Source: Pseudomonas sp. PICF141 | GTDB taxonomy: Bacteria; Pseudomonadota; Gammaproteobacteria; Pseudomonadales; Pseudomonadaceae | NCBI RefSeq assembly: GCF_002286815.1 | Contig: NZ_MUNM01000052.1 | Coordinates: 1 to 64,000, forward strand | Reading direction: 5' to 3' | Length of the DNA: 64,000 nucleotides | Shown: one piece after another, positions 18,586 to 27,182 of the stretch | Layout of the letters: every line of letters starts with the position of its first letter | Position numbering within the stretch: the first letter of the stretch is position 1 | Program-made: the position numbers and the translations under genes | The notes under the pieces: model-generated | What the model saw: only the letters and a program-made list of their open reading frames with translations | What the model was told of the DNA's origin: nothing | The model's database searches: none

Positions 18586-20805
18586 TCAACTTTTATCTGA
18601 TTGATACTCGTAATTGTAATAACCATAAGCACCATAGCCATATTTTGCGGAAGCCCGCTTTTCTACGCCGTTAAAAATGGCACCTTTCAACCTGATCCCG
18701 TTTTGAGCGAACCGGCGAATGGTCAGTTCTATTTCTCTTGAAGGATTAAAACCAAAGCGCGCAACAATCAGATTTGTACCCGATTGCCTACCAACGATCG
18801 CCGCATCAGTTACCGCCAATAATGGGGGGGTATCAAGGATGATCAAGTCATACATGTCACCGACCTGCGCTAGCAGCTCGCTGAAGTTCCGATGCATCAA
18901 CAGCTCAGAAGGATTAGGCGGTATCTGCCCACGGCTGATGAAGTCAAAATTGTCGATTCCTGTTTTATGGATTGCAGCTTTTAGATCGCAACGTTTGGCC
19001 AAGACATCGGAAAGTCCGTTGGTGCTGGGAGAATTCAGGACTTTATGGATATAACCTTTACGCATATCCACATCGATAAGTAAGACTCGCTGACCTGTTT
19101 GGGCGATCACCGCTGCCAGATTGACAGACACGAAGGTTTTACCGACTTGCGGGCTGGGACCGGAAATCATCAAACGATTGTTATCAGCTTCATGCATCGC
19201 AAAATGCAGACTGGTACGCAAACTGCGGAGCGCTTCAACAGCCAGATCAGTAGGGTGGTTCACGGCTAGCAGTGAGATACCGTTGCCAGGACGCGCCCCT
19301 CTTTTTTCATCAGCATTTTTTTGCAGTGTGCTGTAAGGAATCGAGGCGTATACCGGAAGGCCAAGCTGCTCAATTCCTTCCGGGCTTTCCAACCCGCGAT
19401 TCAATGCCTTGCGTAGTAGAACCAGCAGCACTGCCAAGAAGGCACCAATAAAGGTAGCAATCAGAACGATTAGGACTTTTTTGGGTTTGATCGGCTTGAT
19501 CAGATTCACATCCGCCGTATCGATCAACCGCACGTTGCCTACCGTCCCGGCGCGCATCACATCAAGCTCTTGGGATTTATTCAGAAGCTGCGTATAAATA
19601 GCCGTACCTACTTCAACGTCGCGAGTCAGGCTGAGCAGTTCTTGCTGGGTCGAAGGCAGATCTTGAACCTTCTCTGCCAGACGTTGTTGCTTGCTACTCA
19701 GTTCAGCGATCTGAGCGAGCAGCGCACGATAAGCAGGATGTTGACGGGTGAATTTTCTATCCATCTCGGCTTGTTGGAGTTTTAGCTGGGAGATGGCTGT
19801 ATCCAGCGACACAATCTGGTCCAGAATTGCTTTGGTTTCCAGGCTGATATCTACGGATTTCGTACGTGTCTGATATGTATTAAGCGCATTACCGGCCCTC
19901 TCCAGATCATTTTTGACTTGAGGCAGTTGCTCTTTCAAAAACTCCAGACTTTGCGCGGCCTCAGCCGAAGTCCTTTGTACATTTTGCTCGACATAGAGTT
20001 CGGAAATCTTATTGAGGATTTTTACCGCCAATTCCGGCTCGGTACTTTCTAACGCCAGCCCGATGATGCCCGACTCTTTTCCACGCTCGATAACATCCAG
20101 CGCTTCCTGATAATCCAAAATGCTGGTCAATCGCGGTTTACGCACAATACGAAACCGGGTTCCAGGATTGGCTCGCAACTCCTCGACAAATAGCTTAACG
20201 CCCCGTTGATCGATAGCCTCTCCAACTTTCCCCTCAGCTAAAAGCTCATCAGCTTCATCAAATAGTTGGAAAGCTCCATTTTCACCGGCCATGAAGGTCA
20301 GTTTCTTAGCTAATTTATCTTGTGGTAGGTCAAGGCGAGCTATTTTTAACGATTCGCCACCCCAAGCATAACTTGTCATGCCCAACCAAGAACCGGCTAT
20401 TTCATCAGGGTTAGCGTTTTTAAATCGACGCGCAACGAACTCGCCAAAAATGGGGAAGTAATTGGGATCTACAATAATAGCCAGTTTCAGCTCGTCAACC
20501 GTCTTGCCAATCACCGCACGAGACTTGATCAGTTCGATCTCGGTCGCCGAAGGCGACTCTTTTCCCAACATGCTGCTGACATCGGAAAAGCCCAACAAAT
20601 CGTTCTTTTTCGCTTCAACCTGCAACAGCGCATTTGCCTGGTATACCGGAGTTGCAAGCACCGCGTACGCGGCCCCAGCCACCATGAAGGCGCCGGTTAC
20701 CGCGGCAATCAGCCATTTATGGTCGATGAGTGTTCCAAACAAGCCGAGAAGATCAATCTCGTCATTGTCGTCGTCCCGCACGTTAACTACCGGTGCTTGC
20801 TGCAT
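18586..20805 (-). CDS. wzc: Wzc/Etk-type tyrosine kinase and chain-length regulator
   Basis: A 739-residue BY-kinase. It has an N-terminal Wzz domain with a first membrane helix (about residues 30-50) and a long periplasmic part with coiled-coil character (about 270-390). A second helix (about 440-460) precedes a cytoplasmic kinase with Walker A G-P-S-P-Q-V-G-K-T (about 550), Walker A' L-L-I-D-V-D-M-R and Walker B L-I-I-L-D-T-P-P. The C-terminal tail holds a tyrosine cluster (K-Y-G-Y-G-A-Y-G-Y-Y-N-Y-E-Y), the autophosphorylation site. It works with Wza and Wzb in polymer length control and export. It follows wzb by 45 bp. Confidence 0.95.
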   Translation of the reverse strand: MQQAPVVNVRDDDNDEIDLLGLFGTLIDHKWLIAAVTGAFMVAGAAYAVLATPVYQANALLQVEAKKNDLLGFSDVSSMLGKESPSATEIELIKSRAVIGKTVDELKLAIIVDPNYFPIFGEFVARRFKNANPDEIAGSWLGMTSYAWGGESLKIARLDLPQDKLAKKLTFMAGENGAFQLFDEADELLAEGKVGEAIDQRGVKLFVEELRANPGTRFRIVRKPRLTSILDYQEALDVIERGKESGIIGLALESTEPELAVKILNKISELYVEQNVQRTSAEAAQSLEFLKEQLPQVKNDLERAGNALNTYQTRTKSVDISLETKAILDQIVSLDTAISQLKLQQAEMDRKFTRQHPAYRALLAQIAELSSKQQRLAEKVQDLPSTQQELLSLTRDVEVGTAIYTQLLNKSQELDVMRAGTVGNVRLIDTADVNLIKPIKPKKVLIVLIATFIGAFLAVLLVLLRKALNRGLESPEGIEQLGLPVYASIPYSTLQKNADEKRGARPGNGISLLAVNHPTDLAVEALRSLRTSLHFAMHEADNNRLMISGPSPQVGKTFVSVNLAAVIAQTGQRVLLIDVDMRKGYIHKVLNSPSTNGLSDVLAKRCDLKAAIHKTGIDNFDFISRGQIPPNPSELLMHRNFSELLAQVGDMYDLIILDTPPLLAVTDAAIVGRQSGTNLIVARFGFNPSREIELTIRRFAQNGIRLKGAIFNGVEKRASAKYGYGAYGYYNYEYQSDKS

Positions 20806-20850
20806 AAGTCGGATTCTTTGCCTGTATTACGATTCAATAAGGAGTGGCCA

Positions 20851-21291
20851 TCAGCGCGCCAGGCGCTGTGCCCATGCGTGTACGGCTTCTTCAATCAACG
20901 CATAAGCGTGCACAAATGCAGGTTTGCCTTGACGGTAGGGGTCGCTGATTTCGCGATCGTCTTGCCATTTGCCCAATAGCAACACTTTGCCTCGCGCTTC
21001 AGGGGCAATGTTGAGCACGCCACTGACATGTCGCCGTTCCATCACCAGAATCAAGTCCGCCTCACTGACAGCTTGAGAGGTGAGCTGAACGGCTTGGTGT
21101 TCATGGGGCAGATGGCCATGTTCGGTGAGCACGGCGTGTGCCGTCGACTCGATGGGTTTGCCCACCAAGGCAGCGAGGCCAGCGGAACTGACCTCGATAT
21201 CGGAATGAACGAGCGCCCCGCGCAGCAAATGCTCCGCGGTGGGACTGCGGCAAATATTGCCGACGCAGACAATCAAAACCCTTTTAAGCAA
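20851..21291 (-). CDS. wzb: Wzb/Etp low-molecular-weight protein tyrosine phosphatase
   Basis: The signature loop C-V-G-N-I-C-R-S (C-x5-R-S) comes directly after the first strand, and the catalytic Asp lies in I-S-D-P-Y near the C-terminus. I place the start at the TTG at 21291. It gives L/M-L-K-R-V-L-I-V-C-V-G, the usual Wzb N-terminus and a 146-residue protein, with GGGGA 8 bp upstream. An ATG at 21345 would add 18 residues with no family counterpart. It dephosphorylates the Tyr tail of Wzc. Confidence 0.9.
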   Translation of the reverse strand: MLKRVLIVCVGNICRSPTAEHLLRGALVHSDIEVSSAGLAALVGKPIESTAHAVLTEHGHLPHEHQAVQLTSQAVSEADLILVMERRHVSGVLNIAPEARGKVLLLGKWQDDREISDPYRQGKPAFVHAYALIEEAVHAWAQRLAR

Positions 21292-21937
21292 GATAACATT
21301 CCCCGTCTTGTCAACATTGGCGGTGACATAGCACTTGCCGAACATAAGAGCTTTAAACTACGAATGAATCCGGGTATTCATAACCCGGTAACTGCAACTG
21401 AAACTTTCAAACCATCAGTGCGTATTTATTACCATGACGCTTGAACAGCCCCCAACTTTTTCTCCAGACAAAAAATAACATTTCACTCTTTGAGCGTGAA
21501 AATAACAGTGCATGAATTTATCCAGACAATTTCTAACAATTGTCGTTTTCCCGCGACCGTTCAATCTAAATTACACCGAAACGGCGAACGGTTAATATAT
21601 AGCCGTTCCGTTAGTGCTTTGCCAGGGCGTCGGCCATTCGATTAGAAGTTAGGTAAAGAGATGCCTTGGGCAATAACTTTGTTTACAGCGGGTTGCATCA
21701 GGAGCATGCCGTGGAACAACCAGGCATGCTCGCCTATCAACCGACCGCACGATTTTCTCTGCCTGCGCCTCGCTTAACCATGGCGTACAGAGTTTTCACA
21801 GCCCCTGCAGGGTTGCGAATATTTTTCTCGAGTGATCGGGCCATTTAGAGCCCGCACTCTTCAGCGTGCTGGTTCCGACATTGAGTCGAACCTTTCCTAC
21901 TGCCATTACCCATCTGTCTACTGTCAAGGACGCTTCC
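21292..21937. other. Divergent promoter region between wzb and galU
   Basis: About 640 bp, AT-rich in its wzb-proximal half, with no convincing gene. It should hold the promoters for wzb-wzc (minus) and galU-rfaH (plus). No ops-like GGCGGTAG was found here on either strand. A 60-residue open frame at 21666-21848 has no features and is not called. Confidence 0.6.
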
Positions 21938-22771
21938 ATGATTCGTAAATGCCTATTCCCTGCTGCCGGCTATGGGACCCGTTTTTTGCCCGCCACCAAG
22001 GCGATGCCGAAGGAGATGCTGCCGATCGTCAATAAGCCGCTGATCCAGTACGCCGTCGAGGAAGCGCGCGATGCCGGCCTGCAACATATGGCCATTGTCA
22101 CTGGCCGGGGCAAACGAGCACTGGAGGATCATTTCGATGTCAGCTTCGAGCTCGAACACCAGATTCGTGGCACTGATAAGGAGCGATTCCTGGAAGGCAC
22201 TCGTGAGCTGATCGATAACTGTACTTTTTCCTATACCCGCCAAGTAGAGATGAAGGGCCTGGGTCACGCCATTCTCAGCGGTCGTTCGCTGATCGGTGAT
22301 GAGCCATTCGCCGTGGTGCTGGCCGATGACCTGTGCCTGAACCTTGAGGGCGATGGCGTGCTGGCGCAAATGCTCAAGCTCTACGAACAGTTCCGTTGCT
22401 CGATCGTGGCGATCCAGGAAGTGCCCCGTGAGCAGACGCAAAAGTACGGCGTGATTGCCGGCGAGCTGATTCGCGAAGGTATTTACCGGGTCAACAGCAT
22501 GGTCGAAAAACCCCGCCCGGAAGACGCCCCGTCCAACCTGGCCATTATTGGTCGGTACATTCTGACCCCCGATATCTTTGACCTGATCGCCGACACCGAG
22601 CCTGGCAAGGGCGGTGAAATCCAGATCACCGACGCCTTGATGAAGCAGGCCCAGAACGGTTGCGTGCTGGCTTACAAATTCGAGGGACAACGCTTCGATT
22701 GCGGCGGCGCCGAAGGTTACATCGAAGCGACCAACTTCTGTTTCGAGCACCTGCACAAGAACACCTTTTGA
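21938..22771 (+). CDS. galU: UTP-glucose-1-phosphate uridylyltransferase
   Basis: The start at 21938 gives M-I-R-K-C-L-F-P-A-A-G-Y-G-T-R-F, the standard GalU N-terminus and a 277-residue protein, with AAGGA 7 bp upstream. An in-frame ATG 24 codons earlier adds non-family sequence. Motifs include L-P-A-T-K-A-M-P-K-E-M-L-P and the V-E-K-P sugar-binding segment. The enzyme makes UDP-glucose for the exopolysaccharide and lipopolysaccharide. It is the first gene of a three-gene plus-strand operon with a phosphomannomutase relic and rfaH. Confidence 0.96.
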   Translation: MIRKCLFPAAGYGTRFLPATKAMPKEMLPIVNKPLIQYAVEEARDAGLQHMAIVTGRGKRALEDHFDVSFELEHQIRGTDKERFLEGTRELIDNCTFSYTRQVEMKGLGHAILSGRSLIGDEPFAVVLADDLCLNLEGDGVLAQMLKLYEQFRCSIVAIQEVPREQTQKYGVIAGELIREGIYRVNSMVEKPRPEDAPSNLAIIGRYILTPDIFDLIADTEPGKGGEIQITDALMKQAQNGCVLAYKFEGQRFDCGGAEGYIEATNFCFEHLHKNTF

Positions 22772-22847
22772 CGGCGCTGAACCCTGACAATCGTGTGCGT
22801 TATCGAATTGATTTTTTGGTCTTTATTACCCTATGGACGAAGCCTCT

Positions 22848-23279
22848 ATGAAGACATTGAGCGGTTTCAAGGCAGATGACAGTCGCCGCCCGTATGGCGC
22901 TGACCTTAAGAACAACCTCGCGTACCTCATCGTGCGTGCCTATGCATCGGAGCTGATTTTTGCGCGGGTGCAGAAACAGCCGGTGCTGCTGGTGGAACGC
23001 ATCGGTGCCTTCCCCTCTTCCGGGGAAATCCGCCGTCGTGTCAAGGATGGGCCGGCGTTGATGGCGAGCATCAGGCAACGTTATGCCGCCGATGCCCTCG
23101 ACATAGACGAGAGTGATGGGCTGAACCTGGTCTTTACCGACTGGCGTCTCAGCTTGCGTCTTCTGGAGGATGGTTGCGTGACATGCCTGACCGTGGAAAG
23201 CCGCGGCGACAGCTCGTTCATGCAGCACAAAACCGCCGAGGTGCTGAAGCACATCGACGCCGAGAGGGCATTCAAATGA
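22848..23279 (+). CDS. Internally deleted phosphomannomutase relic (N-terminal stub joined to domain IV)
   Basis: From Met at 22848 (an ATG at 22833 is also possible) the protein has 143 residues. Residues 1-35 follow the start of CpsG/ManB (F-K-A-x-D-x-R, then A-Y-x-I-x-R-A-Y). From about residue 50 it follows the C-terminal domain: A-F-P-S-S-G-E-I, S-D-G-L-N-L-V-F-T-D-W-R, and T-V-E-S-R-G-D. About 300 middle residues of the normal enzyme are missing, including the phospho-serine loop, the Mg loop and the G-E-M-S sugar site. The domain IV phosphate loop (usually S-N-T-E-P) is also changed. It cannot be an active mutase. The frame is intact and the stop overlaps the rfaH start (ATGA). Confidence 0.75.
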   Translation: MKTLSGFKADDSRRPYGADLKNNLAYLIVRAYASELIFARVQKQPVLLVERIGAFPSSGEIRRRVKDGPALMASIRQRYAADALDIDESDGLNLVFTDWRLSLRLLEDGCVTCLTVESRGDSSFMQHKTAEVLKHIDAERAFK

Positions 23280-23782
23280 ACGCGATTGCAGAGCACGCCG
23301 CCAAAGCCTGGTATCTGCTTCAGTGCAAGCCCAAACAGGATGAGCGCGCCCAAGAGCATTTACAGCGTCAGGGCTACGCCTGTTTTCGTTCGACCTACCG
23401 GCGTGAGCGCGTTTTGCGCGGGCAGCGTCGGGTGATCAGCGAGTCGTTGTTTCCGGGCTATCTGTTTATCCAACTGAGCCTTCAGGACAGCTGGGGCCCG
23501 CTGCGCTCGACCCGTGGCGTTTCGCGAGTGGTCGGGTTCGGCGGTCAGCCATTGCCGATCCGCGATGCGCTGATCGACGAGCTCCAGGAGCAAGACGGTC
23601 AGGCGATTGTCACAACGTTGTTAAGGCATGGAGATACGGTGCGCATCACTGAAGGCCCGTTCTCTGATCTTGAGGCGGTGTTCCTGGCCATGGACGGCGA
23701 GGAACGGGTGCTGTTGATGATGAATTTCCTGCAACGTGAACAGCGCATCAGCCTGCCATTGGCTGGGGTTAACAAGATTTAG
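23276..23782 (+). CDS. rfaH: Transcription antitermination factor RfaH
   Basis: A 168-residue NusG paralogue. The start at 23276 overlaps the previous stop and gives A-W-Y-L-L-Q-C-K after a short lead. Features shared with E. coli RfaH are R-A-Q-E-H-L-x-R-Q, the R-G-x-R-x-V-S-E-x-L-F-P-x-Y-L-F segment, T-R-G-V-S-x-x-V-x-F-G, and a C-terminal KOW-like domain (G-D-x-V-x-I-T-E-G-x-F). RfaH binds RNA polymerase paused at ops sites, blocks pausing and termination, and recruits ribosomes to long polysaccharide operons. An exact ops site lies at 18433-18444. Confidence 0.93.
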   Translation: MNAIAEHAAKAWYLLQCKPKQDERAQEHLQRQGYACFRSTYRRERVLRGQRRVISESLFPGYLFIQLSLQDSWGPLRSTRGVSRVVGFGGQPLPIRDALIDELQEQDGQAIVTTLLRHGDTVRITEGPFSDLEAVFLAMDGEERVLLMMNFLQREQRISLPLAGVNKI

Positions 23783-23798
23783 ATACGGGCCTTGAGTC

Positions 23799-23833
23799 AA
23801 AAAAACTGTGGCGAGCAACCTTGCTCGCCACAG
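23799..23833 (-). terminator. Intrinsic terminator of uppP
   Basis: A 13-bp perfect stem CTGTGGCGAGCAA / TTGCTCGCCACAG (23806-23833) starts 2 bp after the uppP stop on the minus strand and is followed there by seven T residues. On the plus strand the stem may also end the galU-rfaH transcript, though no U-tract follows in that direction. Confidence 0.85.
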
Positions 23834-23835
23834 AC

Positions 23836-24672
23836 CTACGCCCCTGTCGAGAGATGATTCCAGTCGATCCAACCCAAAAACCATGTCGCCAGAATCAGCA
23901 AACCGAATGCAATCCGGTACCAGGCGAACACCGCATAACTATGATTGGCGATGAACTTGAGCAAACCGCGCACAGCAATCATCGCAAAGAGGAATGCGGC
24001 AACAAACCCCAAGGCAAACACCGGCAAGTCTGCAGCCTGGAACAGGTCGCGGTACTTATAGCCCGAGTACACTGCGGCCCCCACCATCGTCGGCATTGCC
24101 AGGAAGAATGAAAACTCGGTAGCCGTCTTGCGTGACAGGCCAAACAGCAACCCGCCGATAATGGTCGAACCCGAGCGCGAAGTGCCGGGAATCATTGCCA
24201 GGCACTGTGCGCATCCGACTTTCAAGGCATCGGTCCAGCGCATCTCGTCCACGTGATCGATAACCACCACATGCTCGCGTTGCTCTGCCCACAACATGAT
24301 GATGCCACCTGTCACCAGCGCCACGGCCACGGTGATCGGGTTGAAAAGATACTCATGGATTTTGTCGGCGAACATCACACCCAGCACAACCGCCGGCAAG
24401 AAACCGATCAATAAATTCAAGGTGAAACGTTGCGCATTGCGCTGGGTCGGCAAACCGGTAGTGATCTCCAGAATCTTGCGACGAAACTCCCAGACGACCG
24501 CCAGAATGGCCCCCAACTGAATGATGATATTGAACGCCATGGCTCGCTCTCCGCCGAAATCGAGCAAGTCCGCGGCAATGATCTGATGACCGGTACTGGA
24601 GATGGGCAAAAACTCTGTAAGCCCTTCAACCAATCCTAGAATCGATACTTGCGTGGTGGTCCAGAAGTCCAT
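23836..24672 (-). CDS. uppP: Undecaprenyl-diphosphatase
   Basis: A 278-residue membrane protein of the BacA/UppP family with about eight helices. The two conserved motifs are [14 protein letters not shown] (about residues 16-29) and P-G-T-S-R-S-G-S-T (about 164-172). It recycles undecaprenyl diphosphate to the monophosphate carrier used for peptidoglycan and for the exopolysaccharide repeat unit. It is monocistronic, convergent with galU-rfaH, and followed at once by a terminator. Confidence 0.95.
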   Translation of the reverse strand: MDFWTTTQVSILGLVEGLTEFLPISSTGHQIIAADLLDFGGERAMAFNIIIQLGAILAVVWEFRRKILEITTGLPTQRNAQRFTLNLLIGFLPAVVLGVMFADKIHEYLFNPITVAVALVTGGIIMLWAEQREHVVVIDHVDEMRWTDALKVGCAQCLAMIPGTSRSGSTIIGGLLFGLSRKTATEFSFFLAMPTMVGAAVYSGYKYRDLFQAADLPVFALGFVAAFLFAMIAVRGLLKFIANHSYAVFAWYRIAFGLLILATWFLGWIDWNHLSTGA

Positions 24673-25007
24673 TAATCCCCCGTTAAACCCTTTCGGCTGA
24701 AAGGTCTGTTGATGATGCCGAACATTTGATTCTGGTCGCGCTTAAACCTGTCGGACCAGCGGAGGATTAAAGCGCACTCTCTGCCCGCTTGAGCTAAACG
24801 TTATAAAACGTCCATGTCGCAGCGCCGGGAGCCGCGCTCCTGAAATGCCCTTCGATCCGAGGATCGCCTGTAAATGAAATTCTTTGCAGAATCGGCACTT
24901 GTATATCGCAAATTCATGGATGCCACTCATCGTCGGATCGTTGACGTTTAGGCTTGGGGCGCGCGCAATGTTCTACCCAAAAATGATCGCCCAAGAGAAC
25001 ATTTCAT
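24673..25007. other. Divergent intergenic region between uppP and the 25008 gene
   Basis: About 335 bp without a convincing gene. It should contain promoters for uppP (minus) and for the hypothetical gene at 25008 (plus). The 62-residue minus frame across it shows no family features. I found no operator that I can name. Confidence 0.55.
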
Positions 25008-25418
25008 ATGGCAAAGATCATAGTGCTCGCCGGTGACTTCCCGCAGTGCGACGGGGAATATCACCTTGGAACCATCACCCTCAAAACCTCCCTCAAGCCC
25101 CGGGTTGGAACCAGCTTCCCGGTCTCGGAGTTCAAGGAACTGACCGTTCAGAACACTGATTCCAACAAAAATATAAAGAGCGCCATCGGCCTGGGACTCG
25201 CAGGTGCCATGTTGCTCGGTCCCGTCGGCGCCATTGCCGGCTACCTGCTCGCCGGAAAAAATACCGAAGTGACTTTTATGGCCACCTTGAAGGACGGCGA
25301 AAAGCTGCTCGCGGCGACTGACAGTGACACCTTCCAGGATATCTCGGCGCGCGCCCTGAAAAAATCCCGCGCGGGCCGCCGAGGTTCCAGCTCATCTCAC
25401 AACGAATCCATTCATTGA
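25008..25418 (+). CDS. Hypothetical protein with glycine-zipper membrane segment
   Basis: A 136-residue protein that I do not recognise as a named family. Residues 1-55 are a soluble, strand-rich part. Residues about 60-88 form a hydrophobic glycine-rich segment (I-G-L-G-L-A-G-A-M-L-L-G-P-V-G-A-I-A-G-Y-L-L-A-G) like a glycine zipper. Residues 90-118 are again soluble, and the tail is basic. The pattern resembles small conserved proteins with a membrane hairpin. It has its own promoter region and its last 7 bp overlap the convergent stress-protein gene. Confidence 0.65.
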   Translation: MAKIIVLAGDFPQCDGEYHLGTITLKTSLKPRVGTSFPVSEFKELTVQNTDSNKNIKSAIGLGLAGAMLLGPVGAIAGYLLAGKNTEVTFMATLKDGEKLLAATDSDTFQDISARALKKSRAGRRGSSSSHNESIH

Positions 25419-26314
25419 TCCGCTTGCCCGGCGACGGCGAGAATGTTGCAGGGCACCCGATACAGAACATGCTCCGTGGTACTGCCCACCCATTTTTCCA
25501 GCCCCTTGCGGTGCGCATTGCCCATGACGATCACGTCGGCCCGGTGATGCGCTGCAAAGTCGGCGAGTGCCTTGCCTGGCGGCCCTGCAACGAAGTGTTG
25601 CCGTTCGGCGGGCACGCCGTAATGATCGGCCAATGCCATGAATGACTTATGCAACGACTTGCGCAGGTCGCTGTTGAAGCCGGGCATCGTCACTGCACCC
25701 GCGCCCGCATCGGATATATGCGTCTGCGATAGATCGTAGGCATACAGCAGATGCATTTCTGCATGGCATTGGATTGCCAATTCGTTCGCTGCCTGGATGA
25801 TCAGGTCGTTGATTCCAGTGATCTGAGTCTCTGGATGCGACGGATCGACAGCCGCCACGATCACCCGCGGAAGTGGGCAACTGACTTCACTGACCAGATG
25901 AACAGGCACCGGACATTCGCGCAGCAGATGCCAATCCAGAGGCGTAATGAAAACGCGCTTGAGCGCCGACTCATGCTGCACATCCTTGATGACCAGATCC
26001 GCCTGCGTTGTTGTCACGTGCTGAAGGATCTCTTGCAGCGCGTCGCGAGTGAACAGCACCTCGGTACTCAGGTTGATCCCGCGTCCACGAATCAGATCGG
26101 CTTCATCCTTGAGCCATTTTTCGTTCTCTTGCTGGCAAGCCTCACGAAACCGCGCACTGGCGTGGATCAGACCCAGGATGTTGAAATCTTCGATGAACAC
26201 CGTGATATGCAGCGCTGCGCCCGTGGCTTCGGCAATGGCGACGGCTCGCTGCAGCGCCGGCGTGTGACGCATGGTGGGGCCGGCTATTAGAAAGAGTCGT
26301 TGATACTGGCTCAT
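25412..26314 (-). CDS. Tandem-domain universal stress protein (UspE-like)
   Basis: A 300-residue protein of two Usp domains (about 1-145 and 150-300). The second domain keeps the nucleotide-binding pattern V-M-G-N-A-H-R-K-G-x9-G-S-T near the C-terminus. The start at 26314 is preceded by GGAGG at 7 bp and gives M-S-Q-Y-Q-R-L-F-L-I-A. A start 20 codons earlier would add unrelated residues. UspE-type proteins accumulate in stationary phase or low oxygen. The gene stands alone and is convergent with the 25008 gene. Confidence 0.88.
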   Translation of the reverse strand: MSQYQRLFLIAGPTMRHTPALQRAVAIAEATGAALHITVFIEDFNILGLIHASARFREACQQENEKWLKDEADLIRGRGINLSTEVLFTRDALQEILQHVTTTQADLVIKDVQHESALKRVFITPLDWHLLRECPVPVHLVSEVSCPLPRVIVAAVDPSHPETQITGINDLIIQAANELAIQCHAEMHLLYAYDLSQTHISDAGAGAVTMPGFNSDLRKSLHKSFMALADHYGVPAERQHFVAGPPGKALADFAAHHRADVIVMGNAHRKGLEKWVGSTTEHVLYRVPCNILAVAGQADQ

Positions 26315-26456
26315 GTCATACCTCCAAACGTTCTGGGATATCTGCTCGCGCCCCCAGTCTCTTGTCTGTCGCACCGCCAGCGATCTGCTATCGCGTCAAT
26401 AACCCGGATGCGACACAATCAATATACGCCTGGATTCAACTAACCCGCCAAGAGGT

Positions 26457-26483
26457 GGTTCATCGTAACCCCTACGATGAACC
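26457..26483. repeat. 11-bp inverted repeat between stress protein and protease genes
   Basis: GGTTCATCGTA and its exact complement TACGATGAACC flank a 5-base spacer. It lies 34 bp beyond the protease stop (minus strand) and 143 bp before the stress-protein start. No T-tract follows on the minus strand, so it could be a weak terminator or a protein-binding site. Confidence 0.5.
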
Positions 26484-26516
26484 CATCCCGACGGCTAGTT
26501 GATTGACGATGCTACG

Positions 26517-27182
26517 TTACTTCTTTGCATACTGCGCGCCATGTGGATCATTAAGCTTGACTTGCATCAGCTGCCATTCACGCTGAATAGTCGCATAAGG
26601 GATAAAGATGCTGACCCGCTGAGCGCCCTTTAACCCAGGGTGAAAACTGACGTCATTAAGCGTCGTGGAGAAAAAACCGACATTGATGCCGACAATGTTG
26701 CCGTCACTGCCAATAACGGGACCACCCGACATCCCTTTAATCATCGGGGCGTCATGGATGGAATAGCGTTCGCCGCTGCCTTCATCACTGTTGATGAAAG
26801 GCGCCGGGTACACTTTGCCTTGCCCGGTGACGGTGGTCATGTAGGGGCTCGCGCCCACGGCAGTGATGTGTTCACCCACACGCGGTTCGCGCCATGACGG
26901 GTAGCGGCCGTCGGCCTTGTGCTGGATGAAAACCAGGTCGCAACCAGTGCTGCAGGTGTATTTCACGTTGCGAACGAGAGGGGTGTGACGCGTGGTGACG
27001 GCATAGTCTTCGTTCCATTGCACAGCCGAGGCCATGTACAGATAAGGCAAAGGAAAGCCCGAGAAGACGGAAAAATATGAGTCATTGGCAGGCCCCGACA
27101 AGTCGGGCTTTACCATACCGTTGCATCCTGCAATACCAGCTCCTATTAAAAAGTAGGTCATGATTTTAATCATGATGATCAC
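26517..27182 (-). CDS. Trypsin-like serine protease lipoprotein
   Basis: A 221-residue protein. The N-terminus is a lipoprotein signal with G-I-A-G-C (Cys about residue 20). The trypsin-like fold carries the triad as T-T-R-H (His about 66), C-D-L-V-F (Asp about 82) and K-G-M-S-G-G-P (Ser about 151). The G-x-S-G-G-P motif is followed by I-G-x-x-G-x-I-V-G-I-N, as in chymotrypsin-fold enzymes. No PDZ domain is present, unlike DegP. Two Cys near residues 77 and 81 may pair. It would act in the periplasm, membrane-anchored. The gene is a single unit with no functional neighbours. Confidence 0.8.
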   Translation of the reverse strand: MIIMIKIMTYFLIGAGIAGCNGMVKPDLSGPANDSYFSVFSGFPLPYLYMASAVQWNEDYAVTTRHTPLVRNVKYTCSTGCDLVFIQHKADGRYPSWREPRVGEHITAVGASPYMTTVTGQGKVYPAPFINSDEGSGERYSIHDAPMIKGMSGGPVIGSDGNIVGINVGFFSTTLNDVSFHPGLKGAQRVSIFIPYATIQREWQLMQVKLNDPHGAQYAKK

